Under the pieces are notes generated by a model. The model was not told the origin of the DNA and did not search any database. It saw nothing but the letters and a program-made list of their open reading frames with translations. From Diphasiastrum complanatum (lineage: Eukaryota; Streptophyta; Lycopodiopsida; Lycopodiales; Lycopodiaceae), in the NCBI GenBank assembly GCA_029204225.1, contig CM055106.1:19358149-19416148 (forward strand): DNA of 58,000 nucleotides. Direction: 5' to 3'. This document shows, in pieces, positions 40,588-51,239 of this stretch. The position numbers and the translations under genes were made by a program. The first letter of the stretch is position 1; each line of letters starts with the position of its first letter.

Positions 40588-42130
40588 TCAGAAAGTTGAA
40601 CTATTGAGCATATCTCTAAATGCTTCCAATGGATCCCATTCTAACAAAAATGCTTTATTGATTAGAATAGAAGTATTCAAGGCTTGATTTGTGTCATAAT
40701 AATAATAAATCCGTATATATAAGTATCCAAGTCTCTTTTTGAGTGCAAGAGTCATATTTGGTCTATCGACAATTTGAAATTGATCATATACAAATTCTAC
40801 CCTATGACCTAAATCAGTAATTTTGCTTACTAATAACAGATTTGTTGACAGTTTAGGTACATATAGAACATTTGATAATAACTTAAATGGAACATGTTGG
40901 AACTTCAATCTTACAATGCCTTCACCATCTATAGTGTGTGTACTATCATCGCCAAGATGAACGACTTTCTTTGTACTATAGAGCGTATAAGATTGAAAAT
41001 GTTCATGATGACTGGTCATATGCTGAGTGGCTCTAGAGCCAGAAACCAAACATTATCGACTTGTGCTTTTTGGTCTCTATCTCAGGCTTTTCAACTGTAA
41101 CCTTGGCAACTGGTTCCACCTTGGAAGCATGTTGCGGATAGTCCCAAAGTAGAAGTGCCTCCATGTAATTGAGGATCTGAATATCAGAAATGTCCAAATC
41201 TTCTGGGCAATTCTGAATTTGTAAGACATTCTCGTCATCGATGAATAAATCGTCCGATTCATTAGGAGGTAGCCGTGCAACATTTAGTAACTCATCATTG
41301 TGTGGAAGGATATCACTAGGGATTATGACGTAACTAAACTGCATTCGCCTATTGACCTGACTATTTGCTGTTGGCATCCTTCGCTTTCAATATTCTGAAA
41401 TCTTGAATCTCATGATATTACTCTTGAGAGAGTGAAATATGTGTGCGTCATTATGATCATCACCTACTTTTTGTATGTAGGTGGCATACTCGATATCAAT
41501 GTCATGATTGCATTTTATCGTCGATAGTTACCTGCCATCTGCTACAAGAGATTCTTAAATTGGTTAACATAATTTTGAAGAGAATCAGCATTAACATCTT
41601 GAGTGAGAATAATTTTCTTTTGAGATGCAACTTCAAAGTCACGTCCCTCACATCATATAATGTGTTTAGGATGTCCCATACTTCTTCAAAGTTTGAGCTT
41701 TAGATACATGGCCAATCTGGTGAAATGATAGTGATTAGTGTGAAAGCTTTACCATTCTTTGATTTTCATTTGGAGTTGGTTGTGTCGTCTTCCAGCTTCA
41801 ATTCAATTCCTGTGACAATATCCCATAGGTCATTGATACTAGCTTTGTGAATCCATCTGAAAGTTAGTCTATCGAAAATTTTATGACTTAAGAATAAAAA
41901 ATAGTATATGATATTATTAATACATGCAACGCTTTAATTGATAATCAATAAAAAATGATTTGATACCAAAAATTACTGCTTTGATTTCGTGTTGAAAAGG
42001 AAATGATGCTTGATAGAGAAAAGACTACATTCAATAGATGCACTATTGGGCTCTACGGAATAGTCCTTCTCCTAATGCATGACTACCCCTATCAAATTCG
42101 AACAAAACTATCGTGATTATTGCAACATTT
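40588..42130 (-). mobile_element. Ty1/copia fragment F (minus strand): leader, gag, protease
   Basis: Running right to left: LTR-like sequence (42050-42130, AATGCATGACTACCCCTATC shared with the copia C LTR at 47823), gag (about 41700-41440), a gag/zinc region, and the protease region at 41049-40640 (SGSRATQHMTSHHEHFQSY, VVHLGDDSTHTIDGEG, LSNVLYVPKLSTNL) ending near ALNTSILINKAF. An insertion of about 85 codons interrupts gag-protease (41105-41360). It is followed head-to-head by copia G. Confidence 0.8.
41105..41360 (-). other. non-copia open stretch inside copia F
   Basis: Between NSQVNRRMQ and the usual DQKAQVDN-like pre-protease segment lies an Asp/Asn/Pro-rich reading stretch with no stop (SDILPHNDELLNVARLPPNE, then DLFIDDENVLQIQ). 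No equivalent exists in the three related copia copies of this window. It could be a captured host exon or older gag sequence. Not recognised. Confidence 0.55.
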
Positions 42131-44095
42131 GAAAACTGAGCGATGATCGTAATGACACACTCAGATTTAACTCTATCAAGAGTAATCGCTATGTTGTTGC
42201 TGAAAGATAGTCAAAGAAGCTCAAACAACTCTTCAATTCCAGTATCACATGCTCTATATGTAAACAAAGGCACTAAACGTCAGAATAAAAAAGGCCCAAA
42301 ACAATTTGTATCTAATCAAAAGCCAGCACAGAGTCAAGAGCAAATTACCAAATCCACAGTCAAACAAGAAGATTATCTATAAGTATTGCAAATGCACTAA
42401 TCATGAGATTCAAAATTGTAGGATGTTGAAAGTGAAGAAACGCCAACAACAAGCAATCAGATCAACAGGCGAATGCAGTTGTAGTTACATCTCAATTCTC
42501 AGTTCAAGACATGTATGAAAGAGCATTTATGTTCAAAAATCAAAAAATGCAAGTCGATAATGCTTGGATTCATATTCTTGAACCACTCAACATATGACCA
42601 ATCATTGCGTATAGTACAAAGAAATTTGTTCATTTTGGCGATGATGGTACACAGACTATCAAAGGTGAAGGCATTGTAAAATTAAAATTCTAGCATGATC
42701 AATTCAAATTGCTATCTAATATTCTATATGTACCTAAACTGTCAACAAATCTATTATCAATAAACAGAATTATCGATTCAGGTCACGGGGTTGAATTTGA
42801 ATCTGATCAATGCCGAATTGTCAATAGGACAGGACATTTGTATTGACTAACTCATTTTTATTTTGACACAAGTCAAGCCTTGGATATTTCTGTTCTAGTC
42901 AATAAAATAATCACCCATTTGTATCGAACATGTTTAGACAATCCTTAGTATTTGATCTTGATTATCTAGACAAGAAAATCGACTTCTTTGTCTGTCATAG
43001 TTGCATTGTTAGAACGTAGACTAGGATTCAAATTAGATTGAGTCACAAGCATGAAGATGTGCTCGACGTTGTTCATTCAAACATATGTGGCCCCATGCAA
43101 ACTTTGTTGTTGCTTGGTGCAAAGTACTTTATTACCTTTATCAAAGAATTTTCTAGAAGAACAACTATTTATTTTATCAAGCATAAATTGAAGGCTTTCA
43201 ACCTCTTTAGCTTGTGCATACCTTTCATCTACTATTTGTTACATTCACACTTCTTATCAATTGAACGAATACACTTTGAGTTAGTGATCTTGATATGCAT
43301 ATGTCTGCTACACATACTTCACTCTGTACTGAATTCCAGGTTTTCTAACACAGTTTTACATGCGACATCTGGATGCGACATTCTAACTAATGTGTGCAGA
43401 GAATCAGCGGAAGCCTAAAGCATAACTTTAAACATAACCTCCTTTAATTCTGAATGAGCTACGTGTTTAGATAAAGAACTTAATTGACATTCTGCTCTTT
43501 TTGCTTTCTGCGATAAGAACTAATTCCTTGTGAGCCTTGTTAAGAGAAATCAATAGCCAAACAGATTATGTTGTGAAGGATCTTTTTGCTTGTCGCTATC
43601 AGATTAAGTTGCTTACTATCATCCAAAGAGCCTGGAATATAACGAACCCTTCTATACCTTCATACCCTGACCAAATCGTTTCATCTTGGTGTTTTTGGAT
43701 GCCAATTTACTCAATATTTTTGGATAGCCAGATTTGTCATTGTAGTATTATGTGTTGAATATTACATCCACCATCTCTCCATCACCTTTGTACACTTATC
43801 ATCTGAAAGAGGAGATTTCTCTCTCTCTTGGGGACGTGAACCATCTTATGAATCTACATCGTTTGAACATAGTTCTGAGTCATCTGATCTTCCTGATCCA
43901 CCACCTAACCCAGCACTTGATAAGATGACAAACCTAGTACCACACCTACATCTACCAAAATTAGATATGACTTCTTCAAAGGGTCATCATTTGATGATGG
44001 GGATAGATATTATCACATTTTGAGTCAATTACTATAGCCAATAAGGAAAACACTGATGAGGATAAGGTTAGAATCCTACCAGGTCTTCTGCACGT
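42131..44095 (+). mobile_element. Ty1/copia fragment G (plus strand): gag, protease, integrase start, decayed linker
   Basis: Plus strand: LTLSRVIAMLL (42165), a degenerate zinc knuckle YCKCTNHEIQNCR (42384-42425), protease-region frames in pieces (TTQHMTNH, LSNILYVPKLSTNL) to about 42840, then integrase at 43038-43200 (HKHEDVLDVVHSNICGPMQT, FITFIKEFSRRT). From 43200 to 43760 little is recognisable. 43790-44030 reads SLSWGREPSYESTSFEHSSE and PDPPPNPALDK, like the Pro/Ser-rich linker before copia RT. RT and RNase H are missing. Confidence 0.7.
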
Positions 44096-44119
44096 GGCTT
44101 TCAGTCGACGTCTAATTTA

Positions 44120-44345
44120 GTTAGAGATGTTGGACACGTCGATGATTTCATACAAGTCAGAGATCATGGACAAGCTGCAAGACGTTGGACAAGTCGATGA
44201 CGTGGAAGTCGAGGACGCAGACGTCAGATAGGTTGGAGACATTGAGGATGTCGATGACTTCGGCAGTCGATGATGTGGACGTCGGGTAACTTGAAGATGT
44301 CGGACATGTCGATGACTTCGGACATGTCCATGTAGACTGTCACTG
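44120..44345. repeat. GTCGATGA(C/T)-rich cryptic repeat
   Basis: GTCGATGAC, GACGTCGG and GGACATGTCGATGACTTCGG recur about twelve times in 225 bp. It lies where the 3' LTR of copia C should be and resembles the GTCGA-rich block at 20580-20715. Confidence 0.75.
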
Positions 44346-44589
44346 AGTTTGCTTGTATTTTTGCAGATGTCGCGATTGTGCCAGTATTTACATAAGCTAA
44401 TACATGAATCTAGATTACCATGAAATAAGGATGGAGAGGAATCCCCCACTTAATTTGGATTCTTAAATGCCTTGATTCTCAAATTCAAAGTAGCAAAAAA
44501 ATTGTTGTGTGCTTCTTGATTCTTTGTAAATATGTCAGTTGCCATGTATTGTGTACTACAAAATTTTAGGCTCACCTCCTTCTTGAGTA

Positions 44590-45563
44590 TCATGCTCCTT
44601 GTATAGTGATATTTGATCTCAATGTGCTTGCTCCTAGAATTAAAGACAATGCAATTGCGCTTTGATTGTCGCACTGGATCATTGTTGGAGAAGATTGTCT
44701 GAGACCAACATCAAACAGTAAATTCCTCAACCAGACTGCCTCTTTGGTAGCTTGAGAGACTGCAATGTACTCTGACTCTGTCGAAGACATTGCAGTGGAG
44801 GTCTGCTTACAACTATTCCAAGATATTGGACCATTGTTGAGCAGAAAAACATATCCAGAAGTTGATTTTCTAGTATTGATATCACCTACCCAATTTGCAT
44901 TTGTATATCCATGAAGAGTATGGATATCGGATGGATCTCCATCACCATAGCGAATGCAGAGGTCCATTATGGCTCGTACATATCTCATTATTCTGATGAG
45001 AGCTTTCCAATGGATCATGTCAGGATTGGTCATGTACTGACTCAAGGAACTGATGGCATATGCAAGATCTAGCCTGGTCGCGATCATTGCTTCAAGACAT
45101 AAAGTGCCTTATGGAGTTTACACACATGATTGTGTTTACCCTCGATAATATAACCTTCAGGTTTCACTATGTAAATGTCTTCTTCGATAACTCCATTGAG
45201 ATATGTTGTTTGTACATCCATTTGATGTATTTCCAAATCTGTTGCAGCAACAAATGATAGCAAAAGTCGAATAGAATAATGCTTGACTACTGAACTGAAG
45301 GTCTCAGTGTAATCGACGTTGTATACCTGAGAAAATTCTCTGGCGACAAGTCATGCCTTTCTCTTGTTGATGCTTCCATCTGCATTGTACTTGACTTTGA
45401 AAATCCATTTGCAATCAACTACGTTTCTGCTAGCAGGTAATTTGACAATTATCCATGTTTGGTTCTTGATAAGAGATGAATTACTCTTTATCCATAGCTT
45501 CTTTCCATAGATCTGAATCAGGCTGACTGAGTGCCTCTTGGATAGACGTTGGTTCCTGAACAA
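44590..45563 (-). pseudogene. copia C RT (core deleted) and RNase H
   Basis: RT N-terminus at 45563-45100: NVVDCKWIFKVKYNADGSI, FSQVYNVDYTETFSSVVKHY, MDVQTTYLNGVIEEDIYIVK, HNHVCKLHKALYVLKQ. The next residues belong to the RT-RNase H junction MIATRLDLAYAISSLSQYM, so about 110-150 codons with the catalytic DD are gone. RNase H is open (GYTNANWVGD, STSGYVF, SSTESEYIA, VWLRNLLFD, IQCDNQSAI). The final part is in the 44674-44450 frame (MATDIFTKN). Confidence 0.85.
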
Positions 45564-45589
45564 GGTAGGTTGCAGACTCGTCGATATAC

Positions 45590-46150
45590 TAGTTAGGTGG
45601 TTTGCTGTAGGTTTGATAAAGAAGGTTTGGTACCTGTCCAGACTTCAAATGGTGTTTTGTCTGAGAGACCTTTAGTAGGACATTTGTTCTGAATATAGAT
45701 TGCTATTGAAACAGCTTTAACCCAGAAGGACTTTGGAAGTCTCGCATGTGATAACATGCACTTTGCCGATTCAACTAAGGTTCTGTTCTTTCTCTCAACA
45801 AGACCATTTGACTGAGGTGAATAGGAGGTAATGTATTGTTGCTCAATGCCGTTGTTAAGGCAATACTCCTTGAATTTGATGGAGATGTATTCTCCCCCGT
45901 TATCTAACCTCAGTGCTTTGATTCGTTTGTCAGTTTGATTCTCAACATGCTCTTTGAACTGTCTGAATTTGATGAAAGCCTCTGATTTTTGTTTAATGAA
46001 ATAAACAGCTGTTCTTCTGGAGAATTTGTCAATAAAAATAATGATGTACTTTGCATCTAAAAATCAAGGAGTTTGCATAGGTCCACATATATATGTATGA
46101 ACAACATCTAACAGACCTTTTGTTGCATGCCTATGGTTTGATCTAAAAGG
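45590..46150 (-). pseudogene. copia C integrase core
   Basis: Read across shifts: HTYICGPMQTP, a FSRRTAVYFIK-like segment, ALRLDNGGEYIS, NGIEQQYITSYSPQSNGLVE, RKNRTLVESAKCMLSHA, PKSFWVKAV. The D and E of the D,D(35)E triad in LDNGGEY and NGLVERKN are visible. Confidence 0.85.
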
Positions 46151-47586
46151 AATCCTAGTCTGCTTTCCAAAGATGTAGCTATGACAGACAGGGAGATTGA
46201 CCTTACTAGAAGGATAGTCGAGATCAAGAACCATGGATTGTTTGGACATGTTCAAAACATTTGCATAATTCAAGTGTCCTAAGCGATGATGCCATACTAA
46301 TGTTTTATTGACTAGAATAGAGGTTTTCAAGGCTTGACTAGACTCAAAATAACAATGTGCCAATCTATATAAGTAACCCTACCTCTTGTCGAGTGCAAGG
46401 ATCTTATTACTCCTATCAATAATTTTGCATTGATCAGATTCAAATTTTACCTTATGACCTAAATCTGTAATTTTACTTACTGATAACAGATTTGTAGAGA
46501 GTTTAGGAACATATAAGACCTTTGATAGTAGTTTGAATTGATCATGCTGGAATCGCATGCTTACAGTACCTTCACCTTCAATAGTGTGAGTACTATTGTC
46601 ACCAAGATGAACAAATTTCTTCGTGCTGTAAGACGTGTAGGAGTTGAAAATCTCACGTTGATTGGTCATGTGTTGAGTTGCTCCAGAATCAAGAGACCAT
46701 GAATCATCCAAAAATGCGCCTTGATCTTTGACCATGAATGCGCCTTTGTCCACTTTGAACCTAGGGAGATGATGAAACTGTGTTTGCTTGTTGATCAATT
46801 TGTTTGGCTGCATTCTTCGCTTGGAGAATTCGGCAATCCTTGATCTCATGGTTATTGCGCTTGCAGTACCTACAAAACATCTTCTTCTTCGACTGTGGAT
46901 TTGATGATTGTACTTGACTTTGAGTCAGCTTTTGATTCGTTGAAACCTTTTTGGAGCTTCTTAGCTTCTGTCGCTTAGCGCCTTTGTTGACATATAGAGC
47001 CTGAGAGGAGGAAGTATACAAAGGGTCTTGACTTCTTCTATTGTCTTCTTGCAACAACATAGTGATAACTCTCGTAAGTATTAAATCTGAGTGTGTTGAT
47101 ATGGTCATTACCTAGTTCTCATATGTAGAGGGCAAGCTTGAAAGAAATGTTATAATTGCGTCTTGATCGTCTATGACTGATCTGACAACGGCCATCTGTT
47201 GCAAGAGATCTTAAACTGGTTAATGTGACTCTGAAGAGAATCACCATTAGACATCTTGAATGTGAAGAATTTTCTTCATAGATGTAACTTAGTAGTTATG
47301 TCCCTCACGTCATATAGTGAGTTTAGGATGTCCCAAACGTCTTTTGAAGTTTTAGCTTCAGCTATGTGTCCAATATGTGTATCTGATATATTGAGGATAA
47401 TAAGCGTGAAAGCTTTAATATCATTCAATTTCCACTTTGAGTCTTCTGTGTCGCCTTCAGGCTTTCTGTACCTGTAACAACATCCCATAACTCATTGGCG
47501 ATTAGCAAGGTCTTCATCTTTCCACAAATGATAATTGGATCCATTCAGCTTGTCTGCAATAAGACCAACTTTACTTTGAGAATCCA
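46064..47586 (-). pseudogene. copia C gag-protease-GAG-pre-integrase
   Basis: Gag opens MDSQSKVGLIADKLNGSNYH and continues in shifted frames (KLNDIKAFTLIILNISD, TSKDVWDILNSLY). The CCHC knuckle is intact (CRYCKRNNHEIKDC). The protease carries SWSLDSGATQHMTNQ (DSG active site) and LSKVLYVPKLSTNLLSVSK. GAG-pre-integrase carries LVWHHRLGHLNYA. At least two frameshifts. Confidence 0.85.
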
Positions 47587-47781
47587 TCTAGAACTTAGTC
47601 TATCGATTGTATTGATGACACTAAGATGTAGTAATGCCAACAACAGGAAATCAATTCTTTGATACTGAAACAATGAAAGGAATGGAGGAATATGATATCA
47701 ATTTGATATCGCGAAAGATATCAAGTATTAGAGCTTTCGCTCTGATATCAAAATAGTATTAGGTCCCAAAGAAAATTCAAC

Positions 47782-47793
47782 GCTCTGATACCA
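47782..47793 (-). promoter_or_regulatory. copia C primer-binding site
   Basis: GCTCTGATACCA forward, that is TGGTATCAGAGC on the element strand, exactly abutting the LTR end CTAACA. Confidence 0.88.
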
Positions 47794-48571
47794 TGTTAGA
47801 AATAGGATAGATAATGTAATGCAGAAACTTCCTACTTCCAATGCATGACTACACCTATCAAAAATTAAACAAAGCAATAGTGATGAAAATTACGTTCAAT
47901 CTTTAGCAACTAACTTTGAAATCGCTAGATACTAAGTGATTACGTAGCCAAACATAAAGTATTGAATTCTCAGACGATTTCTATCAGTTACAAACGCAAT
48001 ACAGAGATGCATGCATTCTGACATATACTGAATGCAATAAGAAGATATTATTGATTCAGAAAAACAAAATCAGATGCTAATGAGCACAAAACAATAGCAG
48101 ATAGAAACCACACACTCTAAGTTGTCTCTGAATAATTGAGAATACAGCTTTGTTGATAAGCAATAGCACAATAGCAACTGAGCTAGAATGCTCAAGAGAG
48201 TTCAAGCTTGAAAGCTTGATAGAGAGCTAACAACAATACTTTCTGATTGTAAATGATTTGCTTGATAAGAGCACAAGAAGCGTCGTGTAATAACACTCAA
48301 CTCCTTCACAATCACAATGTTGATTTGTAAAAATGCAAAAAAGACGACGCTGCATTATTACACAAAAACCCTTGACAGGCGACAATGTCTAGATTGTAGA
48401 GAGAAAAAATGCAACACTATTGTCAAACTCCGTGTAATTCTGCAAAATGTGTAAAAACACTTGTAAAATTGCAGACTATGTAAAGACATGGTAAAATCCA
48501 CAGAACTGGATAAACAATGGATGAGGATTAAAACCGATTAGTCGATTAGTAAGAAAGAGAATAATCCAACA
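47794..48571 (-). repeat. copia C 5' LTR (probable)
   Basis: 778 bp, forward TGTTAGAAATAGG to AATAATCCAACA, i.e. TGTTGG...CTAACA on the element strand, next to the primer site. The outer border is also where the copia D integrase frame is interrupted, which supports it. Confidence 0.7.
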
Positions 48572-48574
48572 AGA

Positions 48575-50115
48575 ATACCTTTAGTTATACATCGATTCTG
48601 CAGATAAGTTGTTGTTGAAACAACAAGTTGCCAAATGATTTGGGCAAAGAAGCATGTGTGATCATGCATTTAGCAGACTCGACTAAGGTTCTGTTCTTCC
48701 TTTCAGCCAGTCCATTTGACTGTGGAGAATAGGAAGCAACAAACTGTTGCTCGATGCCATTGGCTGAGCAGTAATCATTGAATTCATTTGAAATGTATTC
48801 TCCACCATTTTCGCTCCTAAAAGATGCACTATTATCATAGTGCAATCAGAGTAGACAGCAGAAGCGTTAGCTTCTGTAATTCAACATTCAACAATGCAGA
48901 GTACTTTCGACACAAACTTTTGTCTTGTTCTATTGTTTTTGTTATTCATGCTTATTGTGATGTGAGTTGTGATATCAAATATTGGCAAACAATCCTTTTT
49001 CATTCATTTTCCACACTTGTGAATGATAATATAGTTGTACTTGTGATTTTAGCGAATCAGTTTGTTATTACATTAACTATCACTCCTCTTTTGTCTATCT
49101 ACAACTCAACATTTTTTTTAAATTTCTTAAAGGATTGGAAAGCTTCATATTTGTGCTTTAGAAAATAGATAACAGTCCTCTTGGAATAATCATCTATGAA
49201 AGTAATAAAGAACTTTGCATCAAGTAATGATGGTGTCTGCATTGGGCCACATATATCAATATGCACATTGTCTAACAGATCTCTAGAAATGTGTTCTGGA
49301 TTTGACTTGAATGGCCTCCTTGCCTGCTTTCATCTGATACAACTTGAGCAGACAGGGGGATTGACAATTTTACAGTCTAGATTAAGAACTGAAGAGTGTT
49401 TAGACATGTTACATAATTGATGAACCATCCTTAATGGCTTGTCATGTGTTGTGTAGCTCCAGAATTGAGGAACCACTCCTCTGACTGTTCGACATGGCGA
49501 TGGCTCACCATGAAGACTTCCTGCTCATCATCATCTTCGATCTTCTGCTTGATGTCGGCTGCATGAGCTTGCTGATCCGGCTGCTTCTTCTTCTTCTTGT
49601 CATTGTTGAACTTTAAGATTCAACAGTCCTGGATCTCATGATTTGGTCTCTTGCAGTACTTGCAGAAGAGTCTTGTTGTTCTGAGCAAGTGACTGATTTT
49701 AGGACTTCTGTGACTGCTTTTGATTGTTGTCAGTTTGTTGAATAGCTTTCTTCTTCTATTGCTTTCTTGAGCCCTTCTTGGAGAATAATGCTTGTGAGTC
49801 ATTGATGGAGGATGAAGATGCTCCACCTATTATTGTTTCCTCTTGCAGTAGCATAGTCATGACTTTGAATAAGTGATGTCTGAGTGTGTGGAAACCATCA
49901 TCATCCAATTTTCATAGGAAGATGGTAAGCTTGACAATAAGGTCATAATAGCATCAGAGTCTTCGATTGCTGAACCTATTGCTACCATATGATCTGTTCG
50001 AGTCTTAAATTCATTTATGTAATCTTGAACAAAATCACCATCTGACATTCTACGAGAGAAAAATTTTCTCCTCAAATGCAGCTTTGAAGTGACATCCCTC
50101 ACTTCATATAATGTG
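48575..50115 (-). mobile_element. Ty1/copia element D fragment: gag end, integrase, protease deleted
   Basis: Minus strand, same family as C. Gag 50102-49857 (VRDVTSKLHLRRKFFSRRMS, SSLPSSYENWMMMVSTHSD), zinc knuckle CKYCKRPNHEIQDC 49665-49620, GATQHMT near 49450, then a jump to the GAG-pre-integrase end (SKHSSVLNLDCKI), so most of the protease is missing. Integrase N-part 49340-49130 (NVHIDICGPMQTPS, FFITFIDDYSKRTVIYF); after about 300 bp of foreign or decayed sequence it resumes 48845-48590 (FRSENGGEYISNEFNDY, SYSPQSNGLAERKN, then shifted VSTTTYLQNRC). It is cut by copia C at about 48572. Confidence 0.82.
48846..49130. other. possible insertion in the copia D integrase
   Basis: About 280 bp separate KHKYEAFQSFKKF from FRSENGGEYIS, where related elements have roughly 25 codons. 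The extra DNA is AT-rich without recognisable ends. Confidence 0.45.
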
Positions 50116-51239
50116 TTTACTTAGCATTTAGTTCACACTAAGCAAATTCTTGATAATAGATGGAATAAACAAGACATCCTCCAAATGAACATTCCTATTT
50201 GTAGAGAGAGAAATAGGAATTGTGCCAATCCCTTTGATTGCACACTCATCATCATTGGCCGTGTAGATCACCCTCTTGTCATCTCAGTGAAGTACTCTTT
50301 GTGAAAGGTCATGTGTGAACTTGCTCCACTATCAATCCACCATGGATCTAGATCTCCATCATTAGCAAGCATACATGAAGACATCACAAAAGCATCATCA
50401 TTTGCATCTTGTACATCCAAACCATCATCATCAAGAGTAAGATTATCTTGCTTGTATCCTTGATCTCTCTTCTTTTTGTAGCACTCACTTGCAAAGTGTC
50501 CTTTGATGCCACAATAGAAGCACTTGAGCTTTGATCTATCCTTCTTTTTGCCAGTTGAAGAAGCATCCACTTGATCTTGCCCTTTAGACCACTTACTTTT
50601 GGTTGTACCCTTGAATTTGCCCTTTATGAACATAGCATCCTCTTGAAGTGTCGATGTAGATCCACCTCTTGCTTGAAGTATATATTCCTCATTGATCAAG
50701 ATCTCTTGAAGATCCATCAAACTTGGCAAAGTCTTTTGAATAGCAATACTTTAACAATGTTAGCATGAGCATCCAACAACCCATTAAGAATCACTTGAAC
50801 AAGCTCTCCTTCCTTAATGCTTTCATCAATGCAAACCAACTCATCATTCAATGCTTTCATCCTCAAAACAAAAGTACCTGGACTTTCTTCATTCTTTTGC
50901 AAACAAGAAAAGATTTGCCTTCTTAGAGTCAACACTCTAGAAGTAGACTTGGATGCATAAAGCTTCTTCAATGAATCTCAAGCATCCTTACATGAAATAC
51001 ACTTACCAACCTCCTTGAGAAGCTCATTAGTAACATTCATCTTGATAATGTGTCATTTTGGACCTCTTATCATACCTCATTTGATCTTGTTGTGTTGCTG
51101 GTCTCTCCTCCAAACCTACAACAATATCCAAAACATCATTCATCTCAAGAAGTGATTCCATCCTCACTTTCCACAATGAATAGTTACTTGAGGTAAGCCT
51201 ATCATTGGCTTCCAACATGACTCCAATTGAGGTTGCCAT
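50116..51239 (-). mobile_element. Ty1/copia element E fragment (different family): gag and protease start
   Basis: Minus strand, ATG 51239-51237 (MATSIGVMLEANDRLTSSNY, SLWKVRMESLLE). Gag continues in shifted frames (ASKSTSRVLTLRRQIFSCLQ, GTFVLRMKALNDELVCI). Zinc knuckle CFYCGIKGHFASEC (about 50521-50480), protease opening DPWWIDSGASSHMTFHKEYF (50345-50286), ending near IKNLLSV at about 50120, where copia D begins. A PBS-like TTGGTATAAGTGC lies near 51370. Sequence and knuckle differ from copia C/D. Confidence 0.85.

Larger units (their letters stand above)
44450..48571 (-). mobile_element. Ty1/copia element C: long element with RT core deleted
   Basis: Minus strand. 5' LTR 48571-47794 (TGTTGG...CTAACA), primer site TGGTATCAGAGC at 47793-47782, gag from ATG 47586, zinc knuckle YCKRNNHEIKDC near 46866-46840, protease (DSGATQHM) 46690-46400, GAG-pre-integrase (VWHHRLGHLNYA) 46310, integrase 46150-45640 (LDNGGEYISIKFKEY, SYSPQSNGLVERKN), RT N-terminus 45470-45100, RNase H 45087-44590 (STESEYIAVSQA), purine-rich GGGGGA near 44446. 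RT stops at ALYVLKQ and resumes at MIATRLDLAYA, so the palm with the DD pair is missing. 3' LTR end not found. It lies inside copia D. Confidence 0.88.
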
